From: Rhododendron vialii
Lineage: Eukaryota > Streptophyta > Magnoliopsida > Ericales > Ericaceae
DNA: 64,000 bases
Assembly: GCF_030253575.1 (NCBI RefSeq)
Contig: NC_080561.1
Span: 4,455,001 to 4,519,000 of the forward strand
Direction of reading: 5' to 3'
The notes under the pieces are model-generated. The model was not told where the DNA came from. It saw only the letters and a program-made list of their open reading frames with translations, and ran no database searches. Position numbers and translations under genes: made by a program. Below, piece by piece: positions 30,519 through 39,172 of the stretch. How positions within the stretch are numbered: the first letter of the stretch is position 1; each line of letters begins with the position of its first letter.

Positions 30519-30843
30519 CTAATTCACGAGGATTGTGGTGATTTAGTCTACTGATTTTGGTCAAACAAATACAATCCATTCATTTCTTGCCTCAAATAGA
30601 ATTCGGTGGCCCATAATCCGGAGATGGGGAGATCTATATACTCGTTTGGCCTAACAATATTCAAGAGAATTGCGGTGAATTAAAAAGGTGCACCATAAAA
30701 TATGGTAGAGAATTAATCTATGTCCGAAATCCTCGCAAATAAATTAATTCACCACAATCCTCGTGAATATTTTGAGGCTAAACGAATACATCTCTCCATC
30801 TCAGTATTATGGGCCACCAATCCTATTTGAGGCTAGAAATGAA
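30519..30843. mobile_element. P foldback element, copy in U3
   Basis: Both arms are present. Private changes include GAATTCGGTGGCCCATAATC and GAGATCTATATAC. Confidence 0.6.
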
Positions 30844-30939
30844 TGGAAATATATGTTCTCGCATATCTATAAATATACACAAACACGTACAAAAAAAATT
30901 CAACTAGCTCCTGATCCTGGCAATATTTCACAATTTGGG

Positions 30940-31317
30940 AGCCTATGGAAAACCTATATTGCCGCCAAAGAACTTCTGAACGCTACATAACTATCGGATG
31001 TCCCGTGTAAGCATCTCATCGGCCCCTCGAGATCCTTGGGGAAGTTCTCACGGCTGGCAAAAATGGAGAACAATAATGAACAGCCTCCCCAGAGGTGGTG
31101 GCGGAGAATATCGTTTCGGAACACTGCAGGCAATGATATTTAGCGTTCTCTTCGCAGAGGTAACAAAATTGAGTATGGGGATGGTAATGATCAAGAAGAG
31201 GAAAACATAGTCATGTTGGAGATTTTCTTTATGTTCATGCTGGATGCTCTGGCTGTCATACCTCTTTATATGGAGCCAAATGCGCATCCGTCACTGGAGG
31301 AAGTGCTGATCAAGACC
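30940..31317 (+). pseudogene. Unrecognised coding-like segment, U3 copy
   Basis: The equivalent of 22,262-22,640, with the TAG at about 31,142. It lacks the GGCATTGAATGCCATATAGC phrase found in U1 and U2 just before the MITE insertion site. Confidence 0.35.
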
Positions 31318-31324
31318 AGAATGT

Positions 31325-31773
31325 CGAGTTCGGCTCCTCTTCAATTATTGGAGAGAATACTCTCTCCAATCTCAGCCCATAAAAAATTTTTACGATCTTA
31401 TGTCAATGATCGAAATAGTTCATTTTATTTTTCTCGTTGAGAACATGAAGTATGCCAAAAATCAAGTTTATTGGACATCATTAGATATGATTTTGAAACA
31501 CATTAGAACACATTATCTTGCAAAATATAAGATTGCAACATTAGAACAAAACCCCTTTCTAATTTTTTTCAATATAAATTTGTTTCGAAATCATATCAAA
31601 CGATAATTGATCAAAATAATTTTTGGCATGCTTGATGCTCTTAGTGCATTAAAAATTATGAACAATTCCGATCATTGAAGTGTGATTTAAAAAGTTTTTC
31701 CCTAGCCGGAATTGGAGAGAGTGTTCTCTCCAATCCCTTTCCATTTAAAGAGATTGGAGAGGAGCCGGGCTCG
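31325..31773. mobile_element. MITE inserted only in U3, with target duplication
   Basis: The ends are CGAGTTCGGCTCCTCT and AGAGGAGCCGGGCTCG, inverted. An inner pair GGAGAGAATACTCTCTCCAA / TTGGAGAGAGTGTTCTCTCC deepens the stem. AGAATGT stands on both sides (31,318-31,324 and 31,774-31,780). U1 and U2 carry the empty site AGACCAGAATGTCTCTTC once. The 7-8 bp duplication suggests a hAT-type element. Confidence 0.85.
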
Positions 31774-32112
31774 AGAATGTCTCTCCTTTTGGTCTTTTGA
31801 ACTATTGAGTTTTCAAAATAACTTGGTAGTATCCATATTAGATAACTTAAAAATAACGTATTATCTACTGCTCTTTTTGTTGCGATTTGATTATCCACTT
31901 TTGAGAATCTACGAAGAAAACATAGTCAATTATACTTCTGTAATAATCTCTGTATTGTAAGTGTCGTTGGGCGTTTATCAATACAATCTTCTTACTTAGT
32001 CAATTAGTTCGGCTTTGTCCAAATTCTTTGTAATGATCTTTGTTTTGTAAGTACCGTTGGACATTTATCAATACAATCTTCTCACTTTTGACCCCAAAAA
32101 AAAAAGACGCTA

Positions 32113-32425
32113 CTAATAATTAAACTTATTGAGAATCAAGAGATTACTTCTCTTGTTCTTCCTCGTCCTTCTCCACGTTCTGGGTGTGGTAGTTATTCTC
32201 TCAAATTGCTTTTTCGTGCACCTTGTCTTCAACTGCCTTAGCCATGATCCAAACGTGTTTTGCTTTCTTCTTGACCATATGCCACGCGTCCTTAATGCAT
32301 GTTTTCGACGAATTGACTCGTCCATTCGTAGCTTTAAGCCACGTGTATCTCTGAAATATAGCTAATTCAGCCAACTCATTGTTGCCACGTGTCATGATCA
32401 CACCAGATCGATCAACGGTGGCCAA
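32113..32425 (-). pseudogene. Small ORF of unknown function, U3 copy, frameshifted
   Basis: It has the start MATVDRSGVIMTRGNNELAE, a longer N-terminal part than U1 and U2 (which lost LAEFQRYT-like residues), and [20 protein letters not shown]. The frame then shifts. The longer version suggests that the ancestral protein was larger. Confidence 0.3.
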
Positions 32426-32448
32426 TTTGCTAAATTATGTTGTAAACA

Positions 32449-32900
32449 GAACCCGATGAGGCGGGTGCGGCTGTGGCTTTGGCTGGGGTCGTACGAGACG
32501 GGGAGGAGGAGGCCGCGATTGTTTACGATAACGCCGCGATCAAGCTGCGTGGACCTCATGCTCTGAGGCTGCCGGGTTGGGACTTGGGATAAAACGGAGA
32601 TCAACGTGATGTCGGTCTCCGGTTATACGAGTCGGGAGAGGAGTCTAATAACGTCATATCTTCTCCTACTTCGGTGCTGCGGTTCAGGACTCTTTCCAAT
32701 GATCGATGCCGAACTGGTTCGAGAGGCCACGGCGAAAAGACAATACGAATAAGGATCATCAACCAGTACTTCAACGAGGCAATGACTGCTGTGTACCGGT
32801 CGAGACAAAGACCGAACCGATCGAGTGGGCAAACGGTTCAAGAAGTTTGTTCAGTGTCGCGATGAAACTAATCCATTACGAAATGAATGGCTAGAAAGCT
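32449..32900 (+). pseudogene. AP2/ERF (CRF-type) gene fragment, U3 copy
   Basis: CGGGTGCGGCTGTGGC, then a small duplication (TTTGGCTGGGG) that breaks the frame. AAIKLRGPHAL is next, then in the following frames [10 protein letters not shown] and [12 protein letters not shown]. This copy shows the SSPTSVLRF motif of CRF proteins most clearly, and supports that assignment for all three. Confidence 0.65.
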
Positions 32901-33065
32901 AAAGGAGTTTGAGGAGGAGAAAAATGGAGAGAAGAAGAAGAGGAGAAGGAGTTAGCCCAGTTGGGTATAGCAAGAAGGGTCATTAAGGGGGTAATGGAGT
33001 TTTTCAAAGAGATATAGGAGATGATTCAGATTAATGAATTGATGTCATGATCTAATTTTTGGAAG
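32890..33065 (+). pseudogene. F-box 3' tail, U3 copy
   Basis: GCTAAAGGAGTTTGAGGAGG, AGTTAGCCCAGTTGGGTATA and TAATGGAGTTTTTCAAAGAG follow the AP2/ERF piece, as in the other units. Confidence 0.55.
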
Positions 33066-33222
33066 AGAAATAATTAGATGACTACAAAATTAATAAAAAG
33101 TGATCGAACCCATTGTAGAGGTTGTTCTTGTATACATGCGCCTAGATATTTTTAACAGAAATTGCTATGTTTATAATATAGATAATGTTAAATATTTGGC
33201 CAAAACTCCTACTTCACCTTCC

Positions 33223-34500
33223 AACGGAATTGGATATTATAGACGGAATATCCAATTTGATGAGCAACAAAGAACATTTTGATGCAACACTTAACACACT
33301 TGACGTTATTATAGACGGAATTGAATTTTATGTGTACAGTTCACAAACAACACACTTGACGTTATTATAGACGGAATTGGATTTTATGTGCACAGTTCAC
33401 AAACCACAAGGTTGCAAACTTTTGTACCATAAAGGATGTATCCGCACGTGACCTAAACCTCAGGAGGTCAAAGTAAACTTTGCCCTTATTTTTTCTTCTC
33501 CCTCTTTTTTTCACATCTCGTTCCTCGTAGGATTGCAGGGAGAAAAGCCTTGACTATGATTGAGTTTGGACAAACTTTTAAGGGACTTTTTCGCACGTTT
33601 TTTTCAGTTGTTTTCTCTCAACCGTTACTCAATTGGAGTATAAATTTTGCATGGTATTGATAAGTATAAAAACATAGACCAAAGTTTAAAAAATACATAT
33701 AAGATGACGAAAAGATTCAAAAAAATTCTAAAAAGACGGACTTTTGGGTCTTTGATTTCGTCTTATGTGAACTCTTTTAACTTTGGCATGATCCCACCAC
33801 TTATGAGAATTGGGGGGGTCTTTGATTTCGTCTTATATGAACTTTTTTAACTTTGGCATGATCCCACCACTTATGAGAATTCGGGGGGGGGGGCGGCCAA
33901 ACATAAATAAAAAAAATGGAACAGTACTAATCAAGTATGAAAAACAATAAACATCAAGGAATTCTAGTTTGAGCGAACGAGCTACAAAGAACATTTTCAT
34001 GTACCATTTAAACGTGTAAGAAATTACTAAATCAGGGCAAGTAATTAATCGATAGAACGGAATGATATTGACGTTCATTGAAATAAGCACATCATAGCAA
34101 AGATAAATAGATTAGATACGAGCCATACGACAAATTAAATCATATTGTTGTACGTGCAATAAATTAATTAATATAGAGTAACAAATTGTAGTCAATTTGG
34201 CACGGTGGATCCTCTGTACTGAAATTCTCTGTACTTCTGTACCAGAATACATTGCAAGACGTTGAATAGGGTAAAATTTTTGAAAAAAAAAATTCACACA
34301 CATTCTAATGACCCAACATGCATGGTTATAGAGGTGATAGGTGTGTAAATGTTAACATAAGCGCCTCCTAATTTATTCTTGCAAAGTCCATTTATATCGT
34401 TACATACTCAGAGTTTAATGCTTGATAAAAGTATTGTAGGTTTGGAAGCTTAATACGTTAAAACCTGTTAAATTTATTGTACGTGGCTAGAGTTGAGAGA
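33223..34500. repeat. Spacer S copy and MSL 3' flank, MSL gene deleted
   Basis: A small direct repeat (GACGTTATTATAGACGGAATTG) at about 33,302 and 33,359 comes first. From about 33,560 the spacer S follows in the order seen at 5.5-7.3 kb, with an internal duplication of GGTCTTTGATTTCGTCTTAT at about 33,747 and 33,817. It ends at about 34,330 with the sequence that flanks the 3' end of MSL copy 1 (CTGTACTTCTGTACCAGAAT). No MSL sequence follows; the R repeat starts about 170 bp later. Confidence 0.55.
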
Positions 34501-34712
34501 TTTATGACTAAGTGTACAAACCCCACATAAATATGTGATTGCGGAATGTTCCGAAGCACCAAGCGACGGTGCTCCTGAAATACTGAATAATTTCTTGAAA
34601 GAGAGAGGGGGGGAGAGTTTTTCGTTTGACCGCAGGTATTACGTTAGAGTCGTTGGGAGAGGCTGAGGTGGTTTTAGAGTACCAAATATAGCTAGGTAAC
34701 GATTTTAGCACC
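34501..34712. repeat. R repeat, fourth block
   Basis: It has CACATAAATATGTGATTGCG, TGTTCCGAAGCACCAAGCG, a GA-rich run, TTTTTCGTTTGACCGCAGGT and GTGGTTTTAGAGTACCAAAT, in the same order as upstream of both MSL copies. Confidence 0.6.
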
Positions 34713-34713
34713 G

Positions 34714-34866
34714 AATCCTCCGGGAAAAACGGTGTGCCTCTGTGCCGAGTGTATTTGGACTCGTCAGATATTTGTGTGAGTTTTTTTTTTATGTTTTAAA
34801 TTTATGTGCTATCCAACAGCCGAAATACACTAAGCATAGAGGCAAACCGTTCTTCAGACACAGGAT
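34714..34866. mobile_element. H foldback MITE, fourth-block copy
   Basis: Left arm GGAAAAACGGTGTGCCTCTG with GAGTGTATTTGG. The right arm CGAAATACACTAAGCATAGA is more decayed than in U1-U3. Confidence 0.5.
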
Positions 34867-35035
34867 CTCGAATGACCAATTAAATTTCATTTATTCCGAT
34901 CTCTGAATTCTGAAATAATGTTACCCAAATAAAAGCTCTTTCTCCCCTCTTAATCCTTATGTTTATCGTCAATTATCCTCATTAAACATGCCCAACTGCA
35001 CATAACAAGGAATTACATCCAAAATGCATCCTCCT

Positions 35036-35452
35036 GAATAAACTAATTCACGAGGATTGTGGTGAATAAGTCTACTGATTTTGGTCAAATGAATACAATC
35101 TATTCAATTCTTGCCTTAAATAGGATTTGGTGGCCCACAAACAGAGATTGGGGAGACGTATTCGTTTGGCCTAACAATATTCAAAAGAATTGTGGTGAAT
35201 TTAAAAGGTGCACCATAAAATGTGGTAGACAATTAATGTATGTCCAAAATCCTCGCGAGTAAACTAATTCGCCACTATCCTTGTGAATATTGAGAGGCCA
35301 AACGAATACTTCTCCCCATCTTAGTATTATGGGCCACCAAATCCTATTTGAGGCTAGAAATGAATGACAATTTTTGTTCTTGCGTATATATATAAATATA
35401 TACAAACACACAAACACGTACATAAAAAATTCAACTAACTCCTCTTGACAAT
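35036..35452 (+). promoter_or_regulatory. F-box 5' flank with complete P foldback and TATA box
   Basis: The two P arms (35,036-35,200 and 35,245-35,368) are followed by TATATATAAATATATAC at about 35,386. ATG follows at 35,453. It is the best preserved F-box promoter region of the cluster. Confidence 0.5.
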
Positions 35453-35750
35453 ATGTCACAATTTGGGAGCTTGCCCTTAGAAACTGTGGTTGATATCCTT
35501 GCAAGACTATCAATCGACACGGACATTCTATTGATGGTGATTATAGCCTTTATTTCTTCCTTGCCTATTCAATTGCATTCGAAAGAGATTGCAGAAATAT
35601 TTCCTGGTCTGCTTATTCTTGTCATTTTTTGCAGTGCTCTGAAACCTTTGAAGAGCTTAAGCGTCTCCAATTCCCGACGGACATTAGGTACTTCAGCGTC
35701 AAGACTTCTTGTAACGGGGTATTGTGCCTCCTTCGTTGTCACTATATAGG
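35453..35750 (+). pseudogene. F-box protein pseudogene 3, truncated by an inverted duplication
   Basis: ATG at 35,453 opens MSQFGSLPLETVVDILARLS, then the region of RCRCVCKSW through INKQL is missing and the frame continues DTDILLM. ALKPLKSLSVSNSRRTLG and SRLLVTGYCASFVV parallel the other copies (in shifted frames). The gene ends at the edge of the palindrome core at about 35,750. Its last 60 bp is also present, inverted, at about 36,680-36,741. Confidence 0.7.
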
Positions 35751-36741
35751 TCGTGAAGTGGGCAAAAAAAATGGATAAAAGTGAAACGGAGAGAGAATCG
35801 GCCGATATGGGTGTGAATTTTTTGTATCGCCGGTATAGTAGTACCGGAGGACCCAAAAACCCCTACGTAGCGGCCGATATGCTATGTAGCGGCCAATATT
35901 CAAATCGTTGTTATTGCAGGGGAATCTTTGTTATTGTCGAGGAATCATTGTTACAATGGTACGAACCTATGCATGACCTATATTGCTGCTAAATAACTTC
36001 TGAAAGCTACATAACTATCCGATGTCCCTCGTAAGCATCTCATCGGCCCCCTCAAGATCCTTGGGGAAGTTCACTCGTCTGGCAGAAATGGAGAATGCAA
36101 ATGAACAGCCTCCCTAGAGGTGGTGCCGGAGAATACCATTTCAGAAGATTGCAATGGTAATGATCGTTATCTTCATGGAGGTAGCGAAATTGGCAATGGC
36201 AATGGAGGCAACGATCATTACTGTCGCCATTGCCAACTTTGTTACCTCTAGGAAGAGAACAATCGTCACCATTGCAACCGAAACGGTATTCTCCGCCACC
36301 ACCTTTGGGGAGGCTGTTCATTAGCGTTCTCCATTTTTTCCAGACAAGTGAACTTCCCCAAGGATTCCGAGGGGGGGACGATGAGATGTTTACATGGGAC
36401 ATTCGATAGTTATGTAGCATTGAGAAGTTATTTGGCGGCAATATAAGTTATGCATAGGCTCATACCATTATAACATAGATTCCCTGACAATAACAAAGAT
36501 TCCCCGGCAATAACAAGAATTTAAATATCGATCACTACGTAGTGTATCGACTACTAACGTAGGGGCTTTTGGATCCTCCGGTACCGCTATACCCCATTTT
36601 ACCGGCGATACTAAAAATTCACACCCATATCGGCCGATTTCCTCTCTGTTTCACTTTTATCTTATTTTTTTGCCCGCTTCACAACCTATATAGTGACACT
36701 AGAGGCACAGTACCTCGTTACAAGAACTCTTAACGCTGAAC
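35690..36741. repeat. Imperfect palindrome of about 1 kb with F-box sequence in both arms
   Basis: The arms of about 515 bp meet near 36,210. Pairing marks from outside in: CTTCAGCGTCAAGACTTCTT with AAGAACTCTTAACGCTGAA; GTCACTATATAGG with CCTATATAGTGAC; GGCAAAAAAAATGGATAAAA with ATCTTATTTTTTTGCC; CGGCCGATATGGGTGTGAAT with CACCCATATCGGCCG; ATCCTTGGGGAAGTTCAC with GAACTTCCCCAAGGAT; and the ACAGCCTCCC region. The outer 60 bp is F-box gene, the next about 240 bp is the repeat with an end at 10.9 kb, and the inner part is the unknown segment found in U1-U3. Transcribed, it would fold into a long hairpin. Confidence 0.85.
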
Positions 36742-36824
36742 ACTTGGTGCAGACGAGCGAGCACGCATCTGCGCGTTTTTAGGGTTTGGGTGGGGGGGCT
36801 CCACAGCCCAATAAGGTTAGAAAT

Positions 36825-37212
36825 TGTTGGACAATTTGTTTTTGGGTATAAATACACTTGTTATGCCTCTTATTATGTGTGAGAGCAAATATTAGGTATT
36901 GGGGTAGGGTTTGAGAGATTTGCCTCTTTGTTTTGGCTTTTGGTAGAAGAGTTCTACGGACTATTCTTTGTTGCCCATTGTGCATTCGTATTTGTTTAGT
37001 GAAGGCGCCATCAATCGACTACCCGTGGACTACGCTTACATCCCAAAGTAAGGCCGAACCACGTATATTTGTGCGTGTCTCTCTCCTTTTGTTTGTTTTT
37101 TATTTCCTTCTCTCATGTTTGGTTTGATTAGTTTGGTTTGCTTCCCACATCTGTTTCATTCTCCGATTCGATATTCATAATCACCGTCTGTTTGTTCGGC
37201 TTCTGCACAACA
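36825..37212 (+). mobile_element. Ty1/copia LTR
   Basis: It begins TGTTGGACAATTTG and ends TTCTGCACAACA. Directly after it, at about 37,215, is TTGGTATAAGAGCAT, a primer-binding site complementary to initiator methionine tRNA with one change (usual TGGTATCAGAGC). Its GTGGACTACGCTTAC and GGCCGAACCACGTA phrases are typical of plant copia LTRs. A TATA-like GTATAAATACAC lies at about 36,846. Confidence 0.8.
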
Positions 37213-37530
37213 AATTGGTATAAGAGCATAGGTTTCTCAACTAGGCTTCGATTTGTTCTACTTGGTTGTTTGGATTTTTGGGTTTTAGAAAAATTGGGTT
37301 GAAGATGTCTGAGTAATCATCCAAGAAATCGGCAACAACTGGGTCCGGCACCGGTTACGTGGTGAGGTCTTTGGTTTCAAACACCAATTTGAAGTTAAAA
37401 AATTTGATGGGACAAACATCTTTGGTAGGTGGCAATGTGAAGTTTAGGATGTTTTGGTCCAACGGAGGTTGAATTTTGATTTGGATGACAAATCAGAGTC
37501 CATTGGTGTAAAAATTCCTTCAAAAGCATA
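37213..37530 (+). pseudogene. copia gag start, truncated
   Basis: Behind the primer-binding site there is a broken leader and then, at about 37,380-37,510, a frame with the gag-type signature KKFDGTNIFGRW followed by VQRRLNF. A stop (at KA*) and loss of similarity follow at about 37,530. No pol region or second LTR is present, so the element is a 5' remnant. Confidence 0.65.
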
Positions 37531-37589
37531 AAGAGTGTCGTCAGCGCATTTTAGCACATTTTTTTACCATTATATAAGTATGTTCACAT

Positions 37590-37970
37590 AGACTTTTAGC
37601 ACACGGACTTTTAGCACATAGATCGCGCAAAGATTCGTGTGTGGGGCTCACTCCAAATCCCACACAAATAATTCAAGCCGTTCATTAAATGTAAAGCATT
37701 TTTTCAAAGGCCCACGAGAAAAATCAGCTTAATCCAATACCTATAGATGCTCGATTCAATCATCTAACTTTTCATTATCCTGAAATCTGAATGAAAAGTT
37801 AGATGATTAAATCAAGCACCTATAGGTATCGAATTGAGCTGATTTTTCGCTAAGACCCTTGAAAAAATATTTTACATTTAATGAACGACTCGGATTATTT
37901 GTATGGGACCTATAGTGGGCCCCACATAACAATCTGTGTGCGATCTGTGTGGAATTTTCTATGTGGGTAG
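37590..37970. mobile_element. Foldback MITE (AAAATCAGCTTAAT family), copy 1
   Basis: Two arms of about 165 bp: CGTTCATTAAATGTAAAGCA with TTTTACATTTAATGAACG; AAAATCAGCTTAATCC with a diverged GAATTGAGCTGATTTTT; and TCAATCATCTAACTTTTCAT with ATGAAAAGTTAGATGATTA, around a loop of about 15 bp near 37,778-37,792. No gene is present. Confidence 0.75.
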
Positions 37971-38215
37971 CACAGTTGTTTTTTTACTGTTAATAAATGA
38001 TGATATGAAAAATCTTCATTTGGGAAGTGTTCTAAAATGCATCTTATTTATTGAGTTTTTAGACCAACTTTCTAGGTATTATTGCCACTCTCTTTTTTTG
38101 TCGTTCCTCTTTTTTTTTTTTTTAATCAAATTCAGTTTGATGAGAAGAATTTAAAAATATATATATAACTATGACCTGAAGCCCTAAAAAGTTCACTAAA
38201 AAATACTCCAAAATT

Positions 38216-38530
38216 TTTGAAAAGAGACCGACTATTGGTACCGAATAAAGGAAGTACCGAAAATGTACTATAGCTTTTGGGTCCCAACTTGAAAGATTGG
38301 ATCAATTACTTACACACATCTAATAAATCTGATTTTTTGCATGGCTGTTTGAAAAATTATTTTAAATGGATCAATCACTTACCCACATCCAATGTAGCTA
38401 ATTTTTTGAGTGGTAATTCAAAAAATTATTTTAAAATTAATGAATAGTTTGAATTACTTGTGTAGGACCCAAAAGTGGGTCCCGAAAGCCATTGTACATT
38501 TTGGGTATTTCCTTTATTCAGTACTCCTAA
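38216..38530. mobile_element. Foldback MITE between the copia remnant and MKK6
   Basis: GAATAAAGGAAGTACCGAAA with TTTGGGTATTTCCTTTATTC, and CTTTTGGGTCCCA with TGGGTCCCGAAAG, are inverted ends. The interior has a diverged direct pair around GAAAAATTATTTTAAA. Confidence 0.6.
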
Positions 38531-39172
38531 GATTTTCGGTTTGAAAAAGATAATTTCAACAGTATTTGTTTTCGCCTTCCATAGGCTTTTCCAACTTCAA
38601 TCCATAGTTTTACACATTTTAAATTTCACTCATCGAGACAAGTGATTAATTTGAATTTTTTTTGACGAAAACCTAAATAAATGATCACTATGAGGGTGTG
38701 TCTGCGATATCTTTGAAAATGTGAGGAGGTATCCCTATATTATTTTCACGAGAAAAACTTCTTTACGGAGCTTTCCGCAAAAAAGACGTTACGGAATCCA
38801 ATCACGCGCGTCCAAAGTGTTTATGGACGGTCTTGATTGAAAATCAATTGTGATCGGTCAAAATTGAAAATGAATCTCAATCATTAATTACACAAATAAA
38901 CAATTTTGATTGTGCCGCTCCATGAACAGCTCCGTGAATAAGTTTCAATCTATTTTTCAAACATAAGTTTCTCTATTTTCAAACATGGGGATTGCAACCC
39001 AAAACAAAAGGTGAGAGTATACTACTAGTAGTAGTTTATTTTCCCGGTCGTCCCCGTTTGAATTCATTAGCTTTTCCACCGACTCTTGTTGGCCTTTTCC
39101 ATCACCAAAAATCCCCATTTCTCTCTCACACCCAGTTCATCTCTCAGTCCAAAAACCCTAGAAAAATCAACC
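38531..39172 (+). promoter_or_regulatory. Upstream region and leader of MKK6
   Basis: 38,750-38,945 resembles 14,720-14,815 (an ...ACGGAG...TTCACGGAG... repeat). From about 39,040 the sequence becomes C/T-rich (CCACCGACTCTTGTTGG, CATTTCTCTCTCACACCC), typical of a plant 5' leader. I see no clear TATA box. Confidence 0.35.

Larger units (their letters stand above)
28459..33222. repeat. Tandem unit U3 (about 4.8 kb)
   Basis: The third unit, longer because of a 449-bp MITE at 31,325-31,773. The left part matches U2 closely. The right part (from about 31,780) is the most diverged of the three. Similarity ends at CTCCTACTTCACCTT, after which the sequence goes into the spacer and not another unit. 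Confidence 0.85.

Noticed and set aside
36052-36441. 129-codon minus-strand frame
   Set aside because: It crosses the centre of the palindrome and reads one arm into the other. It is not a natural gene.
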